Assembly: GCA_050692555.1 (NCBI GenBank)
Contig: JBOGVS010000032.1
Coordinates: 1 to 40,308, forward strand
Reading direction: 5' to 3'
Length of the DNA stretch: 40,308 nt
DNA from: DAITPV01 sp050692555
Lineage (GTDB): Bacteria > Actinomycetota > UBA4738 > CALAEC01
How positions within the stretch are numbered: the first letter of the stretch is position 1; every line of letters starts with the position of its first letter. A program made the position numbers and the translations under genes. This document shows, piece by piece, positions 8,464-16,500 of this stretch. Under the pieces are notes generated by a model. It had not been told where the DNA came from and made no database searches. It was given only the letters and a program-made list of their open reading frames with translations.

Positions 8464-8800
8464 CTAGCGTCGCCATCTCCTCAGAGCTTCTGGGAGCTCC
8501 TCTAGTGACCGGACGGTGATCGCCGCCCGCGTTGCCTCGGGACTCTCCGACCGCAGGACGGCCCACGGCCCGCGGCGCAAGAGGATAGCCACCATCCCGG
8601 CACCGGCAGCTCCTGCCACATCGTTGTCGACACGGTCGCCCACGTAGCCGATTTCCTCCGGAGGAAACCCCGCCTGTTCCGCGAGGCGGCGGAAGAACTC
8701 CGCCGAAGGTTTCTCCGCCCTCCAACGTTCGGACAACCCCAAGAAGTCGACGGGGAGATCCAGCTCCCCAAGGGAGTCCTCAGCCTCAGCGCTGAAGTAT
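8464..8800 (-). pseudogene. HAD-family hydrolase, N-terminus missing
   Basis: Reading leftwards, the frame gives ELDLPVDFLGLSERW, then AEKPSAEFFRRLAEQAGFPP, then EEIGYVGDRVDNDVAGAAGA. These are motif III (Lys in EKPS) and motif IV (GDRVDNDV) of a HAD-IA phosphatase, with a normal C-terminal end at TAG 8464. The nucleophile motif (DxDxT) and the cap domain are absent: upstream a TGA and unrelated sequence appear around 8790-8800. It was cut by a rearrangement next to the lipoprotein gene. Confidence 0.7.
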
Positions 8801-8836
8801 CACCACATCCCCATGCATGCACACTAGTCTGGTCCC

Positions 8837-9748
8837 ATGCCAAGACGCCCTGTGACGGTTTCTTTCGGGCTCGCTCTCTTGGTGTCTTGTGCATCACCAA
8901 CGCAACCGACCCGGGGGACGACGCCCGAATCCAATGGTACAGGTGTCACCATCGGTCCTGAGAGCGCGCCGACGGACCTCCTTCGTGAGCTTGCTCTCCG
9001 ACATGGGGTCGGGCAGACCGGCGTTGAGGTAGCACGGATCGCCAGCGGGGAGAGGACTAAGTTCATCGCGTACGTCGTACGGAGGGGAAGCGAGGTCGAG
9101 CGACTATGCGAAAGCTGGATCCGGGAGGGGGGAGTCTGGCAACTGCGGACCCAGACTGGGGAGCTTTGGCGTAACCTCCCGGCAGCTGGTTCGAATCAAG
9201 CCAGACTCGTCACGCTCAAGGGAGAGAGCCAAAGGGCCCTGTGTGGGTACGTTGATCCTATGCTCTCTCGCATTGATTCTCTCGATCCTGGCAGCGCAGT
9301 CTCTAGCAGTGACGTTCCGGTTTCGGGCGCGAGCATTCTTCCAATCCCTGAGTATGGCCAGATACGCGCTTACAGAAACGGAGTGCTTGCCTTCGCGCAG
9401 CCAATCCGCTTGACGATGCCAGCTTACGATGGACTGCCGACACTGGACGATAAGGCGCGCAATGTTGCCGATGACTTCATACAGCTCATCTTGGCAGGGG
9501 ATGCTGATGCTGCCTCTGCGTTGGTTACGGGTGATCTCGAGGCTGAGCCGTTCACGCGACAGCTGTTAGAAGTCTTGGAAGGAGATGCAACTGAGTTGTC
9601 GGCTGCCGAGACCGGACTGGGTTACAGGTATCATCTGAGGAGTTCCGTCGGACCAAGGGTCCTGACGCTGAGCATGAACTCCGAGGATGGGGAGTGGCGC
9701 GTCTGGAACTACATCTACGCGATTCCAGCCTCAGAAGGAGAGAATTAA
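8837..9748 (+). CDS. hypothetical lipoprotein (303 aa)
   Basis: ATG 8837 opens a signal sequence with a lipobox, ALLVSCASPTQP (Cys at residue 18), so the product is probably lipid-anchored outside the membrane. The mature part has a C-terminal region (DFIQLILAGDADAASALVTG) like small export-associated alpha+beta domains, but I recognise no family. By eye, base composition is clearly lower in GC (near 53% in a sampled 60-base stretch) and richer in AT-ending codons than its neighbours, suggesting recent import with the island. No clear ribosome binding site is present. Confidence 0.7.
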   Translation: MPRRPVTVSFGLALLVSCASPTQPTRGTTPESNGTGVTIGPESAPTDLLRELALRHGVGQTGVEVARIASGERTKFIAYVVRRGSEVERLCESWIREGGVWQLRTQTGELWRNLPAAGSNQARLVTLKGESQRALCGYVDPMLSRIDSLDPGSAVSSSDVPVSGASILPIPEYGQIRAYRNGVLAFAQPIRLTMPAYDGLPTLDDKARNVADDFIQLILAGDADAASALVTGDLEAEPFTRQLLEVLEGDATELSAAETGLGYRYHLRSSVGPRVLTLSMNSEDGEWRVWNYIYAIPASEGEN

Positions 9749-9917
9749 GAGGAGTCAGGTTTCACCGTTGTCGGAGCGGATCCCCTTGGCGCGTCACTAC
9801 CAGATTGTTTCTAGGGCGTATTTCGCGCCGGCCAACAACAGCGACTGGGCTGTGCACGCCCGCCAACGTCACCGCTCCCGATTCCTAATCGCGGACTCGC
9901 CCTGATTCGACTCTCCC

Positions 9918-9939
9918 AAAAAGTTGCCGAAAAGTTGCC
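9918..9939 (+). repeat. tandem AAAAGTTGCC repeats (arm-site-like)
   Basis: Two copies of (A)AAAAGTTGCC separated by GA. They lie 115 bases before a tRNA-Val fragment, the same arrangement as at 26266-26282. The rest of 9749-10053 holds no gene that I can support; from about 9975 it is homologous to 26310-26393. Confidence 0.6.
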
Positions 9940-10053
9940 AGACGAGCCAGAAGGCATTTCCTTCCATGGAGACCAGGGAACTCAATGGAAGGCTCTGACC
10001 AGTGTTCTTCCGATCGCTGGCCTTCTACCAGCGGCTTTGCGCGTCGCTCGCCA

Positions 10054-10100
10054 TCCTTGACGCGGAAGAGGTCGGAGGTTCAAATCCTCCAGCGCCCACA
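10054..10100 (+). repeat. tRNA-Val 3' fragment (att-like direct repeat, copy 2)
   Basis: A 47-base copy of tRNA-Val from the anticodon stem to the 3' end plus CA (matches 6985-7031). It has two differences that compensate each other: the T stem is GGAGG/CCTCC instead of AGAGG/CCTCT. The 5' half of the tRNA is absent. It marks a former integration junction. Confidence 0.92.
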
Positions 10101-10132
10101 TAACCGCAGGTCATAGGTCATGTAGTTGTTAA

Positions 10133-10508
10133 GCCGCGCGAGTCATGCTCGACGAGGGGATCGGCTGCTTGCCGGTGGGTGGGTACCGACGGCGGGTTGG
10201 TCGGTATCGTCACCGAGTCGGATCTGACCGGCGAAAGGCCGTGGCTGTCGCTGCGCGCCTGGGCTCTACCGCAAGCTGCCGAGGAGGCTCGCCCGGCAGC
10301 GCCAGATCTCGAACACCTCCGCGCCACTCCCGTCGCGGAGGTGATGACTCGCCGGGTGGTGACCGCGATACCGGGAGAGGCGCTTTCGGCCGTCGTCGAC
10401 CGCATGATGGAGCACAATCTGCATCACGTTCCCGTGGTGGAGAACGGAGTCCCCGTGGGCGTGCTGGCCCGGCACGATCTCCTCGGGTCTCTAGCCCGCC
10501 TGTCGTGA
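10133..10508 (+). pseudogene. CBS-domain protein, 5'-truncated and frameshifted
   Basis: Coding similarity starts 33 bases after the tRNA fragment with ARVMLDEGIGCLPV and continues in another frame as GTDGGLVGIVTESDL: the end of a first CBS domain. One extra G in GTGGGTGGG (about 10177) accounts for the shift. The second CBS domain is whole (VAEVMTRRVVTAIPGEALSA, then HNLHHVPVVENGVPVGVLAR) and ends at TGA 10508. CBS pairs bind adenosine nucleotides and regulate partner proteins. The N-terminal part of the gene is missing at the tRNA-fragment junction. Confidence 0.8.
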
Positions 10509-10525
10509 CCCAATCTCCGTACAAA

Positions 10526-10630
10526 ATGAGCAAGCGGAAGGAAGCACCTCATGTTACGAACGAGGGTCAGGAGGACCACGAGTTCGTCCTCGGCCCCGAA
10601 CACGTACAGGAGGCAGGAGAGAATGGCTGA
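10526..10630 (+). CDS. possible small protein (34 aa)
   Basis: An ATG 10526 frame of 34 codons (MSKRKEAPHVTNEGQEDHEF, then VLGPEHVQEAGENG) ends at TGA 10630, overlapping the DoxX start by eight bases, which would allow translational coupling. The product is acidic and soluble. No ribosome binding site is evident and I recognise no family, so this is tentative. Confidence 0.3.
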   Translation: MSKRKEAPHVTNEGQEDHEFVLGPEHVQEAGENG

Positions 10631-11162
10631 CCAAGCTAGCCCAAGGAGCCGAGATTCAGTAGATCGGTCGCTGTTGGACCGATTCGATGACCTCGACCGA
10701 CGGGTCATCGACGTACTGGCCCAATGGGCGATCCCCCTGCTGCGAGTGTCCTTGGGGGTCGTCTTTCTCTGGTTCGGGGCCCTCAAAATCGCCCGAGTGA
10801 GCCCGGTGGCCGACCTCGTGGCCCGAACCGTCTACTGGGTCGACCCCGCCTGGTTCGTCCCTGTCCTGGGAGCGGTGGAAGTGATCATCGGAGCAGGGCT
10901 GCTCGCCGGCCGGGCCTTGCGAACAGTCTTGGCCTTGTTCTGGCTTCAGATGCTGGGGACCTTCTTAGTCTTGGTGATCGAGCCGGACGTCGCCTTCCAG
11001 CGAGGGAATCCTCTGTTTCTCACGGTAGAGGGGGAGTTCGTCGTGAAGAACCTCGTTCTACTCTCGGCGGGGATGGTGGTGGGCTCCACGGTCCGCAAGA
11101 GAAGCAGGCGCATGGGGCGCTCGCTATCTGGTGTGGGAAGCCCCGCCGACGCCAACCGCTAA
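10623..11162 (+). CDS. DoxX-family membrane protein
   Basis: A 179-aa protein starting at ATG 10623 behind CAGGAGAGA. It has four predicted membrane helices: about residues 42-60 (IPLLRVSLGVVFLWFGALKI), 77-97 (WFVPVLGAVEVIIGAGLLAG), 101-120 (TVLALFWLQMLGTFLVLVIE) and 140-158 (VKNLVLLSAGMVVGS). The first helix with G-x-x-F-L-W-F-G and the ExxxGxGLL segment are DoxX/DUF417-like. Members are small quinone-associated or respiratory-type membrane proteins of mostly unknown function. It lies downstream of the CBS remnant. Confidence 0.8.
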   Translation: MADQASPRSRDSVDRSLLDRFDDLDRRVIDVLAQWAIPLLRVSLGVVFLWFGALKIARVSPVADLVARTVYWVDPAWFVPVLGAVEVIIGAGLLAGRALRTVLALFWLQMLGTFLVLVIEPDVAFQRGNPLFLTVEGEFVVKNLVLLSAGMVVGSTVRKRSRRMGRSLSGVGSPADANR

Positions 11163-11431
11163 CCGTGGGGTGGTAATCCACTGCGCGGCCAGTCGGGGCC
11201 ACCTCCGGCGTGTTCCGCGGCGGTAACCAGAGGACTCAGCCAGCACGTCGGCGGATCCATCAGTCGGGGGCCCCGCGAATCGCCTGCCGCGCGAGAGGAT
11301 GGCCACCCGACCCTTCACCACCTGGTCGACTCCGACAGCCGGTTCAGTCACCCATAGGGACAGCTCTCATTGAAGGCCGTGCCCACGAGCCGCCTGGCAG
11401 CGCCCCTCGTCGAGTTCCCTACGATGTAGGC

Positions 11432-11854
11432 ATGCGGATGGCGGCGTACCTCGCCGTGGCGATTGCGCTCGTTCTCTTTGGCTACCTCGGCCTGTTCAGC
11501 ATCGGTTTCCCATTCCTCCTCACGGGGCTGCTGATGCTCGCGTTGGTGGCTTTCCGTCGACGGGTCGAGATCATGGTTCCCGCCGTCCTCTGGCCCTGGG
11601 TGTTCACGCTCGGCTACGTGCTGGTCGCACCTCTCGGATGCACCACGTCGGCCACGCCGATGGTCGTCAACGGTGTCGGCGCCGTCGGGGGCGCGACCCG
11701 GTGCAACGCTCTCATCTTCACGTACGCCGGCGACGCTCCGTACTCTCCTCCGATCTGGCCTGCTCTCCTCTTCGGCGCGGCCCTCGCGACCGGGGTAGCG
11801 CTGTTGGTGAGGCGCGCGATCAGGCGCCGACGGACGCGCGCGATACCGCACTGA
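11432..11854 (+). CDS. hypothetical membrane protein (140 aa)
   Basis: ATG 11432 (or ATG 11438) opens a protein with four hydrophobic segments: AAYLAVAIALVLFGYLGLF, PFLLTGLLMLALVAF, VPAVLWPWVFTLGYVLVAPL and PPIWPALLFGAALATGVALL, with a basic C-terminal tail (RRAIRRRRTRAIPH). The loop between helices 3 and 4 carries two cysteines. No family recognised. The ribosome binding site is weak. The 269 bases before it hold no gene that I can support. Confidence 0.55.
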   Translation: MRMAAYLAVAIALVLFGYLGLFSIGFPFLLTGLLMLALVAFRRRVEIMVPAVLWPWVFTLGYVLVAPLGCTTSATPMVVNGVGAVGGATRCNALIFTYAGDAPYSPPIWPALLFGAALATGVALLVRRAIRRRRTRAIPH

Positions 11855-11985
11855 GTCGTCGACCCTTGGCCCCTCAGCGTTCGCATCACCGTTCAGTGTG
11901 ACCCCTCCACCTCCTTGGATAGCCTCGGACAATCCAGCCCGCGCAATGAGCGAACAGCGGCTCCTGTGTCAGTCTCCGCCAGCTG

Positions 11986-12007
11986 AACTTTTGCCCAGCT
12001 TTTGCCC
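11986..12007 (-). repeat. tandem GGGCAAAAG repeats (arm-site-like, opposite strand)
   Basis: On the minus strand GGGCAAAAGCTGGGCAAAAG is followed by TT; on the plus strand two copies of (A/G)CTTTTGCCC in tandem. The form resembles the AAAAGTTG pairs next to the tRNA fragments but is inverted and lies 1.9 kb inside block B. It could be a relic of another element end. Confidence 0.4.
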
Positions 12008-12083
12008 AAGTGAGGTGGCCTGAGCAGATCTCAAAGGACCTCGCATGGCCGACGAACGCCGGGGAGTGCGAGCCGATGATCCC

Positions 12084-12712
12084 CTACAGGTGCGCCGAGA
12101 CCATCAGCCCGGCCTCGTCGACGGTCACGTTGCCCGTGGTGTTCCTGTGGCACCGCAATTCGACGGTGTGCGCACCGGCCCCAACGGGCTGCGCCCACAC
12201 CACCGGGAGCGAGGCCGTGTCCGCAATAGCCGTGTCAGGAATAGTCGTACGGTAGAAGGCGCTGCTGGTGGTGCCATCGAACCTCAGGAAGCAGGTAGCC
12301 TGGTCATCGCCGCCTCCATCGGAAAAAACCGACACCGAGGCCGACGCGAGCAAGGCGGCGCTCCCCGGGGTGGTGACGGTCGCCGAGAGCACGGTCTCAC
12401 CCAATTGCGTTAGGACCAGATCGGCCGTCCGCCCGTCTCTCCCCTCCGGGCTCAGTTCCTTAGAGTCGAGGCCATCGAGCTTGTCCGCGTCCGCGGCCTT
12501 CCCGGTGGTCTTCAGGTACTGGCTTTCGGGCACTCCGCCCAGGTTCGTGGCGTTCGTGGGGTGTCCGCAGTGCCCGCAGTGGTGGCCTTCTCCCCGACGT
12601 TGATCCAGCGGGTGTCGCCCTGCTTCTTCTCCTTTTTGCTCAGCCTGTCGACCGCGCTTCCAGCCGGGGTGATGGCCAGGGCCCCCATCGCCAACGCGGC
12701 CACGGCCAGCAC
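12084..12712 (-). pseudogene. actinobacterial surface/secreted protein with DKLDGLDS motif, frameshifted
   Basis: The N-terminal piece starts at GTG 12712 with a signal-like helix (LAVAALAMGALAITPAGSA), then VDRLSKKEKKQGDTRWINVG. The next piece is in another frame: NATNLGGVPESQYLKTTGKA, then ADADKLDGLDSKEL. Restoring one C in the CCCC run (plus strand GGGG, 12558-12561) joins them as TADTPTNATNLGG. TGKAADADKLDGLDS is a recurrent motif in actinobacterial exported proteins of unknown function. The C-terminal domain ends GNVTVDEAGLMVSAHL. The basic start of the signal peptide appears cut off where it meets the cyclase fragment. Confidence 0.65.
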
Positions 12713-12732
12713 GAGAACTCCCGGAACCCAGG

Positions 12733-12918
12733 GACGGCCGTACGGTCAACCTCGCGGCGAGGATCGCGGATTACGCCAGGCCCGGTGAGGTCGTGGTGAG
12801 CCAGGAGGTCGTGGACGCGGCGGATGCTGCACCCCTGTCCTTCGTCGAGATCGGTCCGGTCGAACTGAAGGGCGTCACAGGGACGCTTCGGCTCCACACC
12901 GCCCGTCGCGACGTCTGA
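12733..12918 (+). pseudogene. adenylate/guanylate cyclase, C-terminal remnant
   Basis: Sixty-one codons read DGRTVNLAARIADYARPGE, then VVVSQEVVDAADAAPLSFVE, then IGPVELKGVTGTLRLHTARR. This is the end of a class III cyclase catalytic domain, including the Asn-Arg pair (VNLAAR) and the ELKG turn. It stops at TGA 12918 and has no start of its own. It is too short to be functional. Its sequence differs from the complete cyclase at 14587-16188, so it comes from another gene. Confidence 0.75.
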
Positions 12919-13192
12919 ATGGCCCTGAATCAGGCTCGAGGTCGTGGTCGTAAGAGAACACTGCGCGAACCGCGAGATGCTACATCGCGCGGCGCCAATC
13001 GCCATCTGAAGCCACCGTGGACGTGCTCATTGGAGGCCGATTACATCGCTGGTTCGAGTGCCGCCTAAGGGCTCAGCAGCGTTGGGTGAGGGAAGACGGC
13101 CGACACGGTCGCTAGGTCATCGGGCTCCTCGGGGATCGTGAGCGAGCCCCTATCATGGCCTGGCTTCCGCAGCGGGATGGAGCGCTCCGCGC

Positions 13193-13930
13193 TCAGAACG
13201 GGTACTCGTCCTTGCGCCAGCTGCGCGGCTCCTCTGGCTGCGGCTTCGGCGTCCGCTCGAGCAGCATGTTGAAGTAGGGGGCGACGAACGGATCGGGCGC
13301 CATCACCGTGTAGGTGTGGTAGACGGTCCCGTTCTCGCGCGCGAACGCGATGTAGCTCGGGGCCTCGCGGAGGCCGTCCTTGAGCTCCGCGCCAACCTGC
13401 TCCGACCATTCCTGGAGCCAGCCCGGCGGGTTGTCGATCATCTCCTTGACCTCGGGGATCTGCTGTGCCTGCTCTTCGGTCAACACAAGCCCGAAGTCGA
13501 ACGGGAAGTCGGTCCCGTACGTCGAGACGTAGGGGAACTGCCAGCCCATCCGCTTCTTGTAGGCGGCCAGGCGGTCAATCGGTGCCCGCGAGAAGCAGAG
13601 GAACGTGACGTCGCGCTTGTTCAGGTGGATCAGCTGGCCGTCGAATCCGTCTGCGAGGCTCGTGCAGCCGGGGCATGCCCCGACCTCGTAATCCGGCCCG
13701 TACATGATGTTGTAGGCGAGGAGCTGCGAGCGGCCATCGAACAGCTCGGCGAGGGTCTTCTTCCCGTCGTCGGTGTCGAACTCGTACTCCTTCGCGACCG
13801 GGACCCAGGGGAGCTCGAGCCGCTTCCTCTTGATCTCCTCGTTTCGCTCGGCGTGTTCCGCCTCGAGCTTCGCCAGCTCGTCGCGTGCCACCTGCCACTC
13901 GTCGCGCGTTCCAATCTTGTGCCCAGCCAC
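13193..13930 (-). CDS. DUF899 thioredoxin-like protein
   Basis: A 245-aa protein starting at GTG 13930 behind AGGAGGGAGA. It follows the DUF899 pattern: an N-terminal helical region (RDELAKLEAEHAERNEEIKR), RLELPWVPVAKEYEFDTDDG, then LFDGRSQLLAYNIMYGPDYE and VGACPGCTSLADGFDG with a CPGC motif in thioredoxin position, and a late YHTYTVMAPD segment. The family is annotated as thioredoxin-like and is common in soil bacteria; a redox role is likely but unproved. Length is normal. Confidence 0.9.
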   Translation of the reverse strand: MAGHKIGTRDEWQVARDELAKLEAEHAERNEEIKRKRLELPWVPVAKEYEFDTDDGKKTLAELFDGRSQLLAYNIMYGPDYEVGACPGCTSLADGFDGQLIHLNKRDVTFLCFSRAPIDRLAAYKKRMGWQFPYVSTYGTDFPFDFGLVLTEEQAQQIPEVKEMIDNPPGWLQEWSEQVGAELKDGLREAPSYIAFARENGTVYHTYTVMAPDPFVAPYFNMLLERTPKPQPEEPRSWRKDEYPF

Positions 13931-14064
13931 CTCGTCTCCCTCCTGTGAGCTCGGCCGCTCCGACCGATTCGACGTCTCGGCCTCAAGTTACTCCCACACC
14001 AACTACGACTCCAGATCGCCCGCAAACTCATCGCGAAGGCGGGGGCAGTCCTAGACTGGCGCTC

Positions 14065-14580
14065 GTGTCAACCACGAACCAGCGACGACAGCATGCCGTC
14101 CGGGCCGCAGTTGAGGTCGCTCGGGACCTGGGCCTCAAGCCTATGACCCCTCGGATCCTGAAGGACTCCAACAACACGATCGTGCACCTCGCACCAACCC
14201 CCGTCGTGGCCAAGGTCGGCACCAGCCACTTTCGGGGTGTCGCCCTAGAGACGCTTGAGCGGGAGTTGGCGGTGGCGGGCCACCTGGCGCGGAAGAACGC
14301 GCCGATTGTGTGTCCAACCAGGGACGTCCCGTCCGGCCCCTACGAGGCTCGTGGCCTCACAGTCACGCTGTGGCAGTTCTATGAGGCCCAGTCCGCAGAC
14401 TCGCTCGGGGCAGCTGAGCTCGCCAGCCGGTTACGCTCCGTCCACGAATCCCTCCGCGACATCGCCGAGCCGCTGCCAACCTTTCTCGTTGAATTGGAGG
14501 AAGAGCCGCGTATGCGAACGGCATCGGTTGTCGGCCGACGCCCAGTCCACGCTGTTCCTTGCCGCCGGAGCTCGAAATCC
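14065..14580 (+). pseudogene. APH-type phosphotransferase, N-lobe only
   Basis: GTG 14065 begins a kinase-like N-lobe: ILKDSNNTIVHLAPTPVVAK (Lys of the ATP site in VVAKVG), ERELAVAGHLARKNAPIV, then LTVTLWQFYEA (hinge) and LGAAELASRLRSVHESL. This is the aminoglycoside/choline phosphotransferase fold. After VELEEEPR the frame is lost near 14510; an alternative frame reads LSADAQSTLFLAA. The catalytic loop (HGDxxxxN) and DxD motif never appear, because the 3' end of the cyclase gene begins at 14587. Substrate unknown. Confidence 0.6.
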
Positions 14581-14586
14581 ACACCC

Positions 14587-16188
14587 TCACGAATCAGGGA
14601 GATTAGCCGGAGCATTCACGATCTCGAAAATTCTGATCGGACGCTGAACACCCTTGAGTGATATCTCGTCCACGGGGGTGGCATCGACGTGCTCCCGGAC
14701 CGCCACCAGGGTTCGTTCCGACACCAAGACCTGCTGGGGCTCTGCAATCATCGCAAGACGCGAGGCTAGATTGACGTGATTGCCGATGACCGTGTAATCG
14801 GTCCTGGTGTCGGATCCGATGTTCCCGACCGTAACGTATCCCGTACTGATTCCGATTCCAACGTTGAGGTCCTCGCCTCTTTCCAGCAGCCAGCTCCCAC
14901 GAAGGGCGTCGAGTGCATGCTGCATCTCGAATGCGGTCGCCACCGCCCGCTCGGCATGGTCCTCGAAGGGAATCGGATCTCCGAAGAAGGCGAGGATGCC
15001 ATCGCCAACGTACTTGTCGAGGGTGCCGCCGTGGCGGAAGACTATGTCGGTCATAGCCGTGAAGTACTGATTGAGCGAGTCGATGAGCTCCTCAGGCTCC
15101 ATCCGTTCGGCCATTGAGGTGAACCCCCGAATGTCTACGAAGAGAATCGTGAGATTTCGTCGGGTCGACTTCAACGCCACCGACCCACCGCCGCTCAGCA
15201 CGGCGTCGGCGACCTGAGGAGCGAGGTAGCGGCGCAGTTGCTCGGCCCGCCGAAGTTTGGCGAGCTGTTCCTCGATCGTCTTCTCGAGGTTCTCGTTGAG
15301 CTCTGTCAGATCGCTGTACAGGGTGGCGAGGCGAGCGCTGGTCAGGTTGAGGTTCACTGTGAGTCGACCGAACTCATCCCGATTCGGAACCTCGACCTCC
15401 TCCCCGAAGTCGCCATCGGCGATCCGAGCCAGCGCGTCGTCCATCTTCCGAACCGGGCGGATCAAGGACCAGGAAAGGACGGCTCCGAGGGCCAGCGCGA
15501 CGATCAGACTGGCTCCGGAGAAGAGGGCGATCGCAGTCGTGAGGAACCCGTGGAGCGACGCCAGCTCTTCCGTAGCGTCCTCGATCCTTTGTTCCGACGA
15601 GGAGATGAGCAAGTTGAGCTCGTCCTCCAGCTCATGCGAGATCTCGTGCTCGGCGGAAACGTGAAGATCGAGTGCCCGATCGAAGTCGCCCTCGCGATAC
15701 AGCGCCAGGACGTCGTTTCCCGCTTCGTCGAAGCGAAGATCGATCTCGCGGAGGCGATCGATCCTCTCCGGCACGCCGGGTCCCCCGATCGCAGCGATGC
15801 CGTTCAGCTGTGTGGTGAAGTTCTCCTTGGCGGCGCCGATCTTGTCGTTCCACGAGTCGACACGGGTGATCAACGCCATCGCTCGATAGTGGCTCTGCGC
15901 CGTGACGGCATAGATCCCTTGCCGAGCGAGATCGGCCTGCCGCTGAAGTCGGATCAGCTGATCGGCCTGGCGGTTCATAGCCGAGATGACCCCGATGCTC
16001 ATGAGGCCCATCACCAGGAGCAGCACGGCGATGATGAGGAACCCAACGAGGAGTTTGGAGTGCACGGTCGCCCTAATCCTGGCGACGAAATCGACCGCCG
16101 GCCGAATCAGCGGTGGGAGATGCTCCGGGTCTCGTTCGCGAGGAGTTCGTGTGCCGGGCTGCAGCTTGTCATCCTGGTTCTCCGACAT
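14587..16188 (-). CDS. membrane adenylate cyclase with sensor and HAMP domains
   Basis: A 533-aa class III cyclase that makes cAMP from ATP. One membrane helix (LLVGFLIIAVLLLVMGLMSI, about 46-65) is followed by a four-helix extracytoplasmic sensor, a second helix (FLTTAIALFSGASLIVALAL, about 213-238), a HAMP domain (SLIRPVRKMDDALARIADGD), a coiled coil, and the catalytic domain. Metal ligands are Asp352 (LFVDIRGF) and Asp396 (KYVGDG). Adenine-selecting residues are Lys392 and Asp464 (DYTVIG); Asn473 and Arg477 (NLASR) complete the site, so it should be an active adenylate cyclase. Start ATG 16188 with no strong ribosome binding site. A Crp/Fnr gene lies at 29975, but no link is shown. Confidence 0.93.
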   Translation of the reverse strand: MSENQDDKLQPGTRTPRERDPEHLPPLIRPAVDFVARIRATVHSKLLVGFLIIAVLLLVMGLMSIGVISAMNRQADQLIRLQRQADLARQGIYAVTAQSHYRAMALITRVDSWNDKIGAAKENFTTQLNGIAAIGGPGVPERIDRLREIDLRFDEAGNDVLALYREGDFDRALDLHVSAEHEISHELEDELNLLISSSEQRIEDATEELASLHGFLTTAIALFSGASLIVALALGAVLSWSLIRPVRKMDDALARIADGDFGEEVEVPNRDEFGRLTVNLNLTSARLATLYSDLTELNENLEKTIEEQLAKLRRAEQLRRYLAPQVADAVLSGGGSVALKSTRRNLTILFVDIRGFTSMAERMEPEELIDSLNQYFTAMTDIVFRHGGTLDKYVGDGILAFFGDPIPFEDHAERAVATAFEMQHALDALRGSWLLERGEDLNVGIGISTGYVTVGNIGSDTRTDYTVIGNHVNLASRLAMIAEPQQVLVSERTLVAVREHVDATPVDEISLKGVQRPIRIFEIVNAPANLPDS

Positions 16189-16500
16189 ATCGTCACCGTC
16201 CTCTAGCCACTTGAGGTCCTGATCGCCGAGAGTGCATGAGGAGAGCAGCTGCTGGCTCGCTGATCGGCGACGATCGGTACGGCGAACTGCACAAGGTCAC
16301 TTCCTCGCCGAATTCTGCGCCCAGTTTCATGGGCAGGTCAAATGGGAAGGGTGAACTCTCCGCTCAGACGGCCCGCACGTCCCTCGGCTAGATGTCCAGG
16401 TTTTCCATCATCCTGGTTCTGGTATTGGTGGCCATCGCATTCCGCGCTGTTCAGGCCGGGTGCGGGCTCCTCGATAATATAAGGAGTAGGAGCCAAGCTA
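16189..16500. other. 312-bp divergent intergenic region
   Basis: Region between the divergent cyclase and amidotransferase genes. It holds an AT-richer stretch GATAATATAAGGAG just before the amidotransferase start, the last part of which is its ribosome binding site. I see no confident -35/-10 pair and no RNA gene. Confidence 0.4.

Noticed and set aside
13040..13070. T-arm-like sequence CTGGTTCGAGTGCCGCC
   Set aside because: No matching acceptor strand, anticodon arm or D arm nearby; not a tRNA and not related to the tRNA-Val copies.
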